DNA from: Robiginitomaculum_A sp036478535
Lineage (GTDB): Bacteria; Pseudomonadota; Alphaproteobacteria; Caulobacterales; Maricaulaceae
NCBI GenBank assembly: GCA_965224735.1
Contig: OZ245059.1
Coordinates: 1,302,001-1,366,000 of the forward strand
Direction of reading: 5' to 3'
Length of the DNA: 64,000 nucleotides
Below, one piece after another: positions 9,401 through 16,670 of this stretch (the first letter of the stretch is position 1; each line of letters begins with the position of its first letter). Both the position numbers and the translations under genes were made by a program. A model generated the notes under the pieces. That model was not told where the DNA came from. It was given only the letters and a program-made list of their open reading frames with translations, and made no database searches.

Positions 9401-10007
9401 ATAAGAGCGCCCGCGCAAGCGGGGTAGGGCGTGTTTGTGTGAAATCAGCATCTATTGCGGATTGGTTTGGCAGGGCTTCAAGGCGCTCAGGCGCGCTTTG
9501 CCAGCGGCGCAAGACAATATGTTCGCCTCGTAAAAATAAATAACATGCACCATCTTCAAGCGGCCCTGATTTTGCATCAAATACGATTGTTGCGCCAATG
9601 GGGAAATATGCGGCCATGCCAGGATCGTTGGCGATTAAAGCGAATGGTGTGTGGCCCATTGTAGAGACAGAGATATAATCATGGGCTGGTGAGGGGAGTA
9701 GGGCATTGTTTTCAATATCTTCGGGGATAGGCCAGGTTTTTATAGGGATATGTCGTATAGGCATTTGTAAATATTGCGAAAGCGTGGGTGTTACTTCATT
9801 TTCATCAATGCCACCATTTTGTAAATAGTGCGCCGATGAATTCATAATTACTGCGAGCCTGTTCAAAACGGCAAGGCGAGGGGCATGAGAGCCGTTTTCC
9901 CAATTTGCGACAGTGGGTTGGCTTACATTTGCAGCTTTTGCAAGCGCACTTTGCGATAGTTTTTGCCCGTGACGGATTATTTTTATTCTCTCACCGATGG
10001 TGCTCAT
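9384..10007 (-). CDS. XRE-type regulator with degenerate S24/LexA-like C-terminal domain
   Basis: A 207-residue regulator. The N-terminal Cro/C1 helix-turn-helix spans about residues 5-58 (KLSQSALAKAANVSQPTVANWENG), followed by a LexA/CI-like S24 fold (about 110-205). The start at 10007 has AAGAGG upstream. In active S24 proteins a GDSM-like box carries the catalytic Ser and a downstream Lys completes the dyad. Here the matching stretches read NDPGM and IVLRRW, so both appear lost and self-cleavage is unlikely. The last codons run into IS630 sequence, so the native C-terminus may have been replaced. It is probably an orphan repressor of prophage or SOS type. Confidence 0.75.
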   Translation of the reverse strand: MSTIGERIKIIRHGQKLSQSALAKAANVSQPTVANWENGSHAPRLAVLNRLAVIMNSSAHYLQNGGIDENEVTPTLSQYLQMPIRHIPIKTWPIPEDIENNALLPSPAHDYISVSTMGHTPFALIANDPGMAAYFPIGATIVFDAKSGPLEDGACYLFLRGEHIVLRRWQSAPERLEALPNQSAIDADFTQTRPTPLARALLSIRRH

Positions 10008-10079
10008 ATCAAACCTCTTATGATGATTGCCTAGCAGGAAAAGAATTTTCCCATTTGGTAAATGTTGCAAAATCTTTAA

Positions 10080-10260
10080 GCACCAATCCGTATTTGTATA
10101 TATATGCAAACACAAGCTGAGCCGTAAAATACTCGTTCGGTAACAGACGCGCGTTATTCTCCATACCATCTCCCATACCATCTCCCATATTAGGGTCAAG
10201 ATCCCTATCCAATATATCTGACCAAAGACCTATCCCACCTCTGCCAACACTGTAACACAA
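10080..10260 (-). ncRNA. Orphan IS110-type non-coding leader (bridge-RNA-like), degenerate
   Basis: No coding frame. The stretch matches the non-coding leader of the IS110 element at 13827-14105 over about 180 bp: CACCAATCCGT is identical at 10081-10091, followed by TCGTTCGGTAA, AGGGTCAA, AACCTATCC-like and GCCAACA-like blocks in the same order and orientation. No IS110 transposase gene is near. It is either a relic of a second IS110 element or a retained guide-RNA-like segment. Expression is unknown. Confidence 0.4.
10165..10188. repeat. Perfect 12-bp tandem duplication
   Basis: ACCATCTCCCAT occurs twice back to back inside the orphan IS110-like leader. The second leader (near 14010) lacks this duplication, so it arose here. 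Confidence 0.9.
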
Positions 10261-10468
10261 CTAGGAAACTTATAACTGTATAAGTTCATATATACTCCCA
10301 CTACTCCATAACCCGAAATTTTTCATCTGAAATTATTCGAAAGTTGTCGGTTACGGTGTCTCGGAAATTTCTCCATTGTTTGGGTATGGTTTCTCGTAAA
10401 AATTTTAGTATTGCATGGCCAAATTTCGTAAATGGCGGGTAGAATTTATTAGACTCGATTCACAATAG
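10261..10468. other. Intergenic stretch without assignable gene
   Basis: Between the IS110-like leader and the next IS end I see no conserved gene. On the minus strand a frame of about 48 codons (about 10310-10460) encodes a basic peptide containing TIPKQWRNFRDTVTDNFRII, but it follows two stops and has no convincing start. It may be the end of a decayed gene. Confidence 0.3.
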
Positions 10469-11426
10469 TGTTTCATTTTTCAGGCGCGTTTGTTTGCGTT
10501 CAATGTGGTTATAGGGTTTTACCCGAGGCAGGCTGTGCACTTAAATTGATGTTTGCCAAGGCTCCAACATTCTTTGCAATCATGTTTTGCAGGCCGTTAT
10601 TCCGGTGAATATCGGCGAAAATCTTAAACTTTTTCATCCGCCCGATCGCGTGCTCCACGCCGACGCGAAGACAGCAATGCCAACGATTATACGCCTTGTC
10701 TTCTTGCGATAGTTCCTTGTTTTTCGGCTTCTTAATCGGGAGTTCAAACCCCGTCCCCAGATACCCTAAATCACCTAAAACCATCATCTCGGGCGGCTTT
10801 TTGAGCCTGCTTTCATCAAAAATTCTCTTGTCATGCATTGAGCCTTTTTGCGCAGAGCCAACAGATAAAATTCGCTTGGTATTATCGGTGACAATTTGAT
10901 GGACATTTGTATGTTTCTTCTTTTTCCCCGAATAGTTCTTCTTGCGCTTGCCAGGCTTTCCTGCGCGGTGAACAGGCCGCTCCGTCCCGTCCACCATAAG
11001 GTACAAAAGATCGTCCTTTTCTTCTTCGGTAAGACGAACTTCGCGCTCGGGCATCTTGAAATGCCCGGCTAAAAGATGCGTCATCGACCTGTTAACGCGG
11101 CAAACAGTTGGCGATGAAACACTAAAAACCAGACCCAAAAACACATGACTTGTGTAGGTACGATAGTAAATCAGGCACATCAAAAGTTGCGCGGCAAAGT
11201 CGAGAGCATATGGGTGCCCAGCGCCAATGGCGCGTTTTCTTCCCGTGCGCGAGAGGCGTTTATGCTCGGATTTGAGCCAAAGCGGATATGTTTCTTTGGC
11301 CAGCACCTCAAAATCGTGCAAACGAATGCCGCTAAGGCGAAAAAACAAGGTCGGTCGGCCCCGTAAAATTTTGAGTGTGTTCATGAAAAATCCTCCTGCA
11401 TCAAAATTATACCTGAAAACTATACA
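10469..11426 (-). mobile_element. IS element with DDE_Tnp_4 transposase
   Basis: The ends carry imperfect inverted repeats: TGTTTCATTTTTCAGG at 10469-10484, and the complement of TGTATAGTTTTCAGG at 11412-11426. They enclose one full-length transposase gene. The size of about 960 bp suits a simple IS of the IS5 superfamily. No clear target duplication was seen. Of all the elements in this cluster it looks the most intact. Confidence 0.65.
10509..11384 (-). CDS. DDE_Tnp_4 family transposase
   Basis: A 291-residue transposase with an N-terminal helix-turn-helix (about residues 80-125) and a DDE nuclease domain. The first catalytic Asp is in LMVDGTERPVHR (about residue 151), the second in VLGDLGYLG (about 218), and the last acidic residue is in VEHAIGRMKKF (about 262). 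The frame is uninterrupted with an ATG start, so it may be active. It is of the type found in IS5-related elements. Confidence 0.85.
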   Translation of the reverse strand: MNTLKILRGRPTLFFRLSGIRLHDFEVLAKETYPLWLKSEHKRLSRTGRKRAIGAGHPYALDFAAQLLMCLIYYRTYTSHVFLGLVFSVSSPTVCRVNRSMTHLLAGHFKMPEREVRLTEEEKDDLLYLMVDGTERPVHRAGKPGKRKKNYSGKKKKHTNVHQIVTDNTKRILSVGSAQKGSMHDKRIFDESRLKKPPEMMVLGDLGYLGTGFELPIKKPKNKELSQEDKAYNRWHCCLRVGVEHAIGRMKKFKIFADIHRNNGLQNMIAKNVGALANINLSAQPASGKTL

Positions 11427-12043
11427 TTTCCCTAATTAAGAAGTGAGTCTAGGGTCAGGACTCATTAAAGCCAATATATAACGATTGCAGCGATGCATAT
11501 TGTAGAGAAAAAGGTGTGTGCGCACCTATCATAGCGTGTTGAGACACGTCTCCAGTCTTTGAGACGCCCAAACATGTTTTGGGCCTTGTGACGCTGTTTG
11601 TATAAAGTTTTATCGTATGGGATCAGTGTTTTTCGGTTTCGACGCGGCGGAATACACGGGGTAATATTGCGAGCACGTAATGCCTCTCGAAACCAGTTTG
11701 AATCATATCCTTTGTCACCCAGAAGGCATTTTGCTTTTGGAAGTTGATCTAGCAATAACCGCGCCCCTTTATGGTCGCTCATTTGTCCTTCACTCAGCAA
11801 CATGACCACCGGACGACCCACACCATCACAAACCGCATGGAGTTTTGAATTTAGCCCACCTTTGGTGCGGCCAATACATCTGGGAACATCCCCTTTTTAA
11901 GCAGACTAGCTGCGGTTCTGTGAGCTTTTAGGTGGGTTGCGTCGATTTGCAATTGTTCTGGCACACCTTCAGATGTGCTTAGCGCAATAAAGATTTTGTT
12001 GAATCTTTTTTAGGGTTTCATTCCTCGCCGCTTGCGGCGTAGA

Positions 12044-12063
12044 ATATTCGCGTGAGCGAATAT
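12044..12063 (+). promoter_or_regulatory. Hairpin with the tnpA start codon in its loop
   Basis: ATATTCGC-GTGA-GCGAATAT is a perfect 8-bp inverted repeat. The GTG at 12052 is the annotated tnpA start. If it forms in mRNA it would repress initiation. Confidence 0.65.
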
Positions 12064-12495
12064 ATCCATAAACGACATAACGTAACGATACTTCTTTACC
12101 ATTTTGTGTTTCCCGCAAAATATAGGCGTGCTGTTTTTGACCCCCAAGTTGATGAAGTTTTACGTGATGTTTGTTTGGAGATTGAAGATCGTTACCAGTT
12201 AAAGTTTTTGGAGATTGGAACGGATAAAGACCATGTTCATTTTTTGGTACAGTCGGTTCCGACCTATACAGTGACCAAGTTGGTCACTGTAATAAAAAGT
12301 ATCACCGCACGCGAGATATTTAGGTTGTGTCCTCATGTTAAAAAGTCACTTTGGGGTGGAGAATTTTGGAGTGATGGTTATTTTGCATCCACAGTTGGGC
12401 GTCACGGAGATGAGAGCACAATAACAAGCTACGTCCAAAATCAAGGCAAAGAATATACAAAACTACACAGTGATAAACAACTTACACTCTTTTGA
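12052..12495 (+). CDS. tnpA: IS200 TnpA, HUH Y1 transposase
   Basis: A 147-residue REP/IS200-type transposase. It has the HUH-like metal site HVHFLVQ (about residues 63-69) and the catalytic Tyr in the C-terminal helix (STITSYVQNQG, about residue 127). Intact in length and motifs. The GTG start lies in the four-base loop of a perfect 8-bp hairpin (12044-12063), which should hide it from ribosomes. Low translation through a leader hairpin is known for IS200. Confidence 0.9.
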   Translation: MSEYIHKRHNVTILLYHFVFPAKYRRAVFDPQVDEVLRDVCLEIEDRYQLKFLEIGTDKDHVHFLVQSVPTYTVTKLVTVIKSITAREIFRLCPHVKKSLWGGEFWSDGYFASTVGRHGDESTITSYVQNQGKEYTKLHSDKQLTLF

Positions 12496-12776
12496 TACCT
12501 CGCCCCTTGGGGCGGGGTTATTCATTACACCCATTTTACTCCAACGGATAAACCGATTGTAAAGTGTCTTGTGGGGGCCATATTCTCGCGGAGCATCGCG
12601 CCATTGAAGGCCTCGTTTAAGCACATGGATAATGCCGCTGATCACACGTAAATCATCGACACGTGGTACACCGTGAGACAAGGGAAAATAAGGCTCAATA
12701 CGAGCCAATTGGGACTTCGATAGATAAAACAAATCATTCATGGTGAAAGCTCCTTTGACCATCAATGAATCACAAA

Positions 12777-13826
12777 TTAGACAAAATGGGAATCCCTAAA
12801 ATTAATAGGTCCTGACCCTAGTTTGAATTTGGTGAAATCTTCGAACACCCAGTTGTTTTTGAGAGTGTCGTATATTATTTTGAGTAGTTTGCGTGCGGTG
12901 GCGATGATGGCTTTGCCAAAGCCGCGCCTGTCTTTAATGCGCCTGTAAAAACTGTTGAGATAACCGGAATACCGGATGGCAATCAGGGCGCACTGCACCA
13001 AAGTTGTGCGGACAAGTTTGTTGCCGCGCTTGGTGATTCCCCCCATATTGGTGGTCTGGTTTGACTGGCTTACGCGCGGTACAATACCAAAATATGCTGC
13101 CAGCTTGTCCGAAGTTTCAAAATTGCTCACATCACCAATCCCAGATAGAAATATGGCGGCCGCCCGTGCGCCAATACCCTTGATGCTGGTCAGGCCTTCA
13201 AATCCATCAAGCGGTGTGGCATATGTTTCAATATGCTCGTCGAGTTCTTTGATGGCTTGCGTCAGGCTTATGGCCTGCTCGCAAACGATCCCGGCCTCAA
13301 TCTGCTCCAGTTTGGAGAACGGAGCCATATCCAAAGCGCGTAAAGCCCGCATGGAGGCAAATTTGGATTTTTTCGTCTTGATGCCATGGCGGTTATAAAG
13401 CGCATGCAGTTTATTGAGCAAACGAGTGCGCCGTTTTACCAGTAAATCACGGGTGTGAGTGACAGATGCCAACTGCGCATGTTCGGTCGACTTGATCCGG
13501 GTTTCGGGAAGCATATCCTTGGACAAGAACAAAGCCAAAGCACGGGCATCGTTCTTGTCGGTTTTTTTGACCGATTTGCGGATAACCTGAAACTGATCAG
13601 GGTTCACCACAACAACGCGGCCAACACAGGCAATCACTTCATCGCGGAAATAGGCGGAATTGCCCGTGGCCTCCACCGCGATCTCATTATCCGCTGACAG
13701 GCTCATGCAAAACTGAGCCAGTTCAGCTTGGCATAATTGATAGGTTTTCAGAATTTCAGACCCATCCGCCTCACGGCGGCAAATGGTAAAAGAATTCGTA
13801 TGTAGGTCGACACCAATAAAAGACAT
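12777..13826 (-). CDS. IS110-family DEDD transposase
   Basis: About 349 residues. The N-terminal DEDD/RuvC-like domain has MSFIGVDLHTNSF (first Asp), IAVEATGNSAYF (Glu) and KKTDKNDARALALF (Asp pair, about residues 95-105). The C-terminal Transposase_20 domain includes GLTSIKGIGARAAAIFLSGIG and the Ser-containing RVSQSNQTTNMGGITKRGNKLVR. The start at 13826 has GAGGAG upstream. The last 15 or so codons read into the adjacent IS5 end, so the native stop is lost. Otherwise it appears intact. IS110 recombinases use a bridge RNA from the element's non-coding end. Confidence 0.88.
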   Translation of the reverse strand: MSFIGVDLHTNSFTICRREADGSEILKTYQLCQAELAQFCMSLSADNEIAVEATGNSAYFRDEVIACVGRVVVVNPDQFQVIRKSVKKTDKNDARALALFLSKDMLPETRIKSTEHAQLASVTHTRDLLVKRRTRLLNKLHALYNRHGIKTKKSKFASMRALRALDMAPFSKLEQIEAGIVCEQAISLTQAIKELDEHIETYATPLDGFEGLTSIKGIGARAAAIFLSGIGDVSNFETSDKLAAYFGIVPRVSQSNQTTNMGGITKRGNKLVRTTLVQCALIAIRYSGYLNSFYRRIKDRRGFGKAIIATARKLLKIIYDTLKNNWVFEDFTKFKLGSGPINFRDSHFV

Positions 13827-14105
13827 AGCTATACTCCTCTTGAGGCAAAACCGCCTCGTGTTAATGTTAAGAGGAAGCGGAGACCCAATTCCAAATGCAG
13901 GAAAGCGGGTGTGAACGGCCAAACCAAACTCCTATACGAGGTCACCAATCCGTGCGTAAACACGGGCCGGGCCTCAAGATGGTCGTTCGGTAATAGGTGT
14001 GAGTTAATCTCCTTTACAGGGTCAAAAACCCTAGATGACATATCCAACCTAAAACCTATCCGCTTCTTCCAACGCCAACATAGCACCGAAAATATCAACC
14101 GCTCA
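12822..14105 (-). mobile_element. IS110-family element
   Basis: Transposase gene plus about 280 bp of non-coding leader, with IS5 sequence on both sides. On the left it abuts the CTAG at the IS5 terminus (12821). On the right it abuts an IS5 5'-end remnant (14106-14193) that breaks off four codons into its transposase. No terminal inverted repeats or target duplication are evident, as usual for IS110. Boundaries are inferred from the flanking IS5 sequence. Confidence 0.7.
13850..14100 (-). ncRNA. Candidate IS110 bridge-RNA region
   Basis: Non-coding leader upstream of the IS110 transposase, on its strand. It contains several short inverted repeats, including GAGGCGGTTTTGCCTC near 13851-13866 and CCGTG-CGTAAA-CACGG near 13950. 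Its similarity to the orphan segment at 10080-10260 shows which blocks are conserved. In the IS110 group the bridge RNA comes from this position (known for IS621). The exact ends and loops cannot be set by eye. Confidence 0.45.
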
Positions 14106-14193
14106 CAAGTCATTCATGCCATCTCCTTTAGCCATCAATGAATCACAAACTTAGCTAAATGGAAACCTTTAAAATTAATAGGCCCTGACCCTA
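14106..14193 (-). mobile_element. IS5 5'-end remnant (second IS427-like copy)
   Basis: About 88 bp closely similar to 12730-12821: the terminal repeat, the leader with CCATCAATGAATCACAAA, and the first codons ATG AAT GAC TTG of the transposase. The sequence then turns into IS110. This shows that IS110 landed inside an IS5 copy whose remainder was lost or recombined. Confidence 0.75.
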
Positions 14194-14403
14194 GTCGATC
14201 TCTCTTGCTTCGCTGGAGAGCATAATGGGAACGCCTTCACGTATTTGATAAGCAAGCTTTGCTTTTTTGGAAATTAGCTCGCCCACTTCGCGGTCATATT
14301 GCAGTGGGCCACCCGTTAGCGGGCAAATAAGGATTTCCAGAAGACGCGGATCTATCTCTAGTTTTGCGCCAGAAGTGGTTTTGACTTTGCCTGTCTTGCT
14401 CAT
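14191..14403 (-). CDS. Trm112-like small protein
   Basis: A 70-residue protein of the Trm112/UPF0434 family, with the family core DPRLLEILICPLTGGPL (residues about 18-34) and AYQIREGVPIML. Bacterial members are small zinc-ribbon-like proteins, probably partners of methyltransferases or other enzymes. Here only one Cys remains in the ICP motif, as in many proteobacterial members. The last codon TAG is part of the CTAG of the IS5 end, so the original C-terminus may have been trimmed by the insertion. The stretch TCTCTCTCC before the ATG complements GGAGAG on the coding strand as a ribosome site. Confidence 0.85.
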   Translation of the reverse strand: MSKTGKVKTTSGAKLEIDPRLLEILICPLTGGPLQYDREVGELISKKAKLAYQIREGVPIMLSSEAREID

Positions 14404-14438
14404 GTCTCTCTCCAGTAATATATCTCCGCAATCAAATG

Positions 14439-14629
14439 CTATGCATGGTTGGCGGTTTGTGCTCGTTCGGCGCGTTCGAGTATAAATGCATTAGGCCAAT
14501 AAGCAAGGGCGGCGCTCCTCGTGGGTGTGAGCCTCAATAAGAGCTTGTTTGTCTTCTTTCGGAAGGGTGTCAAAATCACGGGCAATTGAAGATAGAAGTT
14601 TAGGCAATCTGGACTTGTCACGGTTTAGC
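14439..14629 (-). pseudogene. Broken gene fragment upstream of the Trm112-like gene
   Basis: The minus strand carries the C-terminal end of a protein (LPKLLSSIARDFDTLPKEDKQ, then ALIEAHTHEER). It is cut at its 5' side by the IS481 fragment at 14630. Near 14512 the frame could shift into AALAYWPNAFILERAERAQ, suggesting one base gained or lost. In many alphaproteobacteria a LON substrate-binding-domain gene precedes the Trm112 gene, but I cannot confirm that identity from this tail. Confidence 0.4.
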
Positions 14630-14941
14630 TGTTTAGTCCGACAGTGTGCTGGTGTTGTGTATAGTGATCTGTCAACCAAGGAGGTTTTATGGGACAAGTA
14701 TTACACGAAAGCGCCAAGACGACGTACATTACGAGAGCAAAGCTACAGCGATCGCAAGCTTCAACCCAAGCATTAGCCTTGCAATACGGGTTGAATGTGA
14801 AAACGATTGCGAAATGGCGCAAACGCGATTTCACGCATGATGTTGCGATGGAGCCAAAGAAACGATCTTCGAGAGTGTTGAGCTGTAAGAGTTGAGCATT
14901 GAAGAGGAAGCTATGTGTGTGGCGTTTCGCCAGCATACATT
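14630..14941 (+). mobile_element. IS481 5'-end fragment, copy 1
   Basis: Starts at the element end (TGTTTAGTCCGACAGTG) and includes the first codons of an IS481 transposase (MGQVLHESAKTTYITRAKLQ). A 14-base insertion at about 14884-14897 shifts the frame after VLS; LSIEEEAMCVAF follows in the new frame. It is near-identical to 49293-49604, including the same insertion. It is cut at about 14941 where other DNA leads into the next IS. Confidence 0.85.
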
Positions 14942-15001
14942 ACTTGTAGTGGTTCATACTTGATCTGACAGTTTCCAGTTTTTTGGTGGTGATTTGTCAG
15001 T

Positions 15002-15988
15002 CTAAGTTTGATCTATATATTTGTCCTTCCATATTTGCTTACCCTCCATCATGGTCTCAAATGGTGTGCGTTCGTTGTTGTACCAAGTGATCCATTCGTC
15101 CAGATCGACTTGTAGCTGCTCGATATTTTCATAGACTTTCTTGCGCAATGTCACTTGGTAAAATTCTTGCAATATTGTCTTATGGAACCGCCGACAAATA
15201 CCGTTTGTTTGTGGTGATCTGACCTTGGTTTTAGTGTGCTCAATATCATTAATAGCGAGGAATAATTGATAGTCATGCTTGTCACGGCGTCCACAATATT
15301 CCGTGCCCCTATCTGTGAGTATCCGCAGCACTGGTAGTTCATGATTTTCAAAGAACGGCAAGACCTTATCATTGAGTATGTCAGCCGCAGTGATCGGTGT
15401 CTTGGTGGTGTACAGTTTGGCATGGACAATTTTGGAATAAGTGTCCACATAGATCTGTTGATACACACGACCAACACCTTTGAGAGTACCGACATAAAAC
15501 GTGTCTTGGCTGCCCAAATAGCCCGGGTGGGCAGTTTCTATCTTACCGTAAGCCACATCATCGTGTTTCTTTTTCTCCAGTGCTTGCACTTGTGCCTCGG
15601 TCAAAATGATGCCGTCTTTGGCCACTTTGGCTTCCAGAGCTTTCAAACGGAGTTTAAAGTTCTCCAGACTATGGCGCAACCAGATTGAACGAACACCAGA
15701 GGGTGATACAAATACACTTTGTTTGCGCAGCTCATTTGAGGTGCGGGTCTGGCCGTAAGCAGGATAGTCAATCGCAGATGTTTTGACCGCATTTTCTGTG
15801 ACCTCGTCCACTCGATTAGCAAGATTGGGCTTGCGGCGTGGGCGTTCTAACAGAGCCTCCACCCCGCCATCATCGACTGCGTCCTTGTATCGGTAAAACG
15901 TGTCCCGCGATAAGCCCATCATCTGACAAGCTTTGGATACATTGCCAAGCTCCTCAGCCAAGTTTAGCAATCCGACTTTGTACCCCAA
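15002..15988 (-). CDS. IS481-family DDE transposase
   Basis: 328 residues from a TTG start. N-terminal helix-turn-helix (NVSKACQMMGLSRDTFYRYK, about residues 17-36) and an rve integrase core with QQIYVDTYSKIVH (Asp), LTDRGTEYCG (Asp) and the glutamate region near HKTILQEFY. The frame stays open upstream to about 16018 without a start codon. Two extra bases (CACA instead of CA) just after an ATG would explain this: deleting them gives MLHYRARSLPLGYKVG. The true N-terminus may thus have been lost by a 2-base slip. Confidence 0.75.
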   Translation of the reverse strand: MGYKVGLLNLAEELGNVSKACQMMGLSRDTFYRYKDAVDDGGVEALLERPRRKPNLANRVDEVTENAVKTSAIDYPAYGQTRTSNELRKQSVFVSPSGVRSIWLRHSLENFKLRLKALEAKVAKDGIILTEAQVQALEKKKHDDVAYGKIETAHPGYLGSQDTFYVGTLKGVGRVYQQIYVDTYSKIVHAKLYTTKTPITAADILNDKVLPFFENHELPVLRILTDRGTEYCGRRDKHDYQLFLAINDIEHTKTKVRSPQTNGICRRFHKTILQEFYQVTLRKKVYENIEQLQVDLDEWITWYNNERTPFETMMEGKQIWKDKYIDQT

Positions 15989-16100
15989 GGGTAGACTTCG
16001 CGCTCTGTAGTGTGTAACATTGTAGTTCCTTATGTTTTGATGTTTATGGTTCGCACCACCATCAAACGCCGAAACTACGCCTCAAGCAAGAGGCCGCTTT

Positions 16101-16128
16101 CCATCCTTCCAGCTAGCTGAAAGGATGG
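16101..16128. repeat. 28-base near-perfect palindrome
   Basis: CCATCCTT-C-CAGCTAGCTG-A-AAGGATGG, inside the IS481 right end between the transposase and the terminal repeat. It could be a transcription stop or a transposase-binding structure. Confidence 0.7.
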
Positions 16129-16143
16129 AAGTGTCAGATCAAG

Positions 16144-16585
16144 TTGAAACTCTTACACTTAATAACTGCAAAAGTTTTTCCATCATCGTGATTTTTTAAG
16201 TGGCGAACATTTTCAAGAAAAAAAGCCTGAGGTCGTTTGTGCTTTAGTATTTTTAGAATATTAAAAAATAAGGTGCCCCGCGTATTCTTAAAGCCCTTTT
16301 TGAAACCCGCCTGACTAAAAGGTTGGCAGGGAAATCCTGCACACAAAACGTCATGGGTTGGAATCTCTTCCATTTTGACGCCCGTAATGTCATTAAACAT
16401 TAAAGCAGGCTTGTGATTACATTCGTAAATATTACGTGCGGTGGGGTCTATTTCGCAAGCCATCACGCATTTAAAGCCAAAGTTTTCAAATGCAATGTGA
16501 CCCCCCCAATTCCAGCGAACAAATCAATAAAAGTATATGCCACGTGCCTAGTATCTCTCCTATACCAGAGGGTATTAAGGCGCAT
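16144..16585 (-). pseudogene. C5 cytosine-specific DNA methyltransferase, truncated and frameshifted
   Basis: The start ATG is at 16585 (MRLNTLWYRRDTRHVAYT), followed by motif I FIDLFAGIGG. A run of seven G (16501-16507, C on the plus strand) puts the next part out of frame. After one added G the frame reads HIAFENFGFKCVMACEIDP, then motif IV with the catalytic Cys in LCAGFPCQPFSQAG and motif VI ENVRHL. The IS481 insertion removes everything after about residue 148, including the target-recognition domain. It cannot methylate DNA. No partner restriction gene is visible. Confidence 0.85.
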
Positions 16586-16670
16586 AAAACGTTCTGTCAA
16601 TTTTCTTGTTACTGTGCAAAGCGTTTCTATGTTGAAGGATATATTGCTAGCCGTGTATCTGTGCGGCTAG

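Larger units (their letters stand above)
12004..12525 (+). mobile_element. IS200-type element inserted in the IS5 transposase
   Basis: A 522-bp element whose removal restores the IS5 frame exactly (codons GTA then TTC on the minus strand), with no target duplication, as expected for IS200/IS605 single-strand transposition. Subterminal hairpins lie near each end: CGCCGC-TT-GCGGCG at 12026-12039 and CGCCCC-TT-GGGGCG at 12501-12514. The boundaries are uncertain by one base because T is shared. It has only tnpA; no tnpB is present. Confidence 0.88.
11465..12741 (-). pseudogene. IS5 transposase split by IS200; internal -1 frameshift site
   Basis: The gene starts at 12741 (MNDLFYLSKSQLARIEPYF) and runs 72 codons to KMGV at 12526. 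It is cut by IS200 and resumes exactly in frame at 12003 with FNKIFIAL and then IDATHLKAHRTAASLLKKG. At 11890-11898 the coding strand reads AAAAAGGGG; a -1 slip there joins the frame to CIGRTKGGLNSKLHAVCDG and the DDE C-terminal half ending at 11465. IS427-type elements often use such programmed slippage, so this step may be original. The disrupting event is the IS200 insertion. Confidence 0.8.
11449..12821 (-). mobile_element. IS5-family (IS427-like) element interrupted by IS200
   Basis: Terminal inverted repeats CTAGGGTCAGGACTCATTAA (from 11449) and CTAGGGTCAGGACCTATTAA (complement, ending 12821) bound the element, and CTAG sits at both ends. Removing the IS200 at 12004-12525 leaves about 851 bp, the usual size of IS427-type elements. 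The transposase is encoded on the minus strand. Confidence 0.85.
14960..16143 (-). mobile_element. IS481-family element, near complete
   Basis: Terminal inverted repeats TTGATCTGACAGTTTCCA (from 14961) and the complement of CTTGATCTGACACTTCCAT (ending about 16143). They enclose one transposase gene. It interrupts the C5 methyltransferase gene on its right. A long palindrome lies inside the right end. Confidence 0.8.

Noticed and set aside
9384..10007. Prophage marked by the XRE/S24 gene
   Set aside because: No integrase, structural or lysis genes around it; neighbours are IS remnants.
12004..12525. IS200 element as an IS605 with omega RNA and TnpB
   Set aside because: Only tnpA fits in 522 bp; there is no RuvC-type tnpB.
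16144..16585. Active cytosine restriction-modification system
   Set aside because: The methyltransferase has a frameshift and lacks its target-recognition domain, and no nuclease is present.
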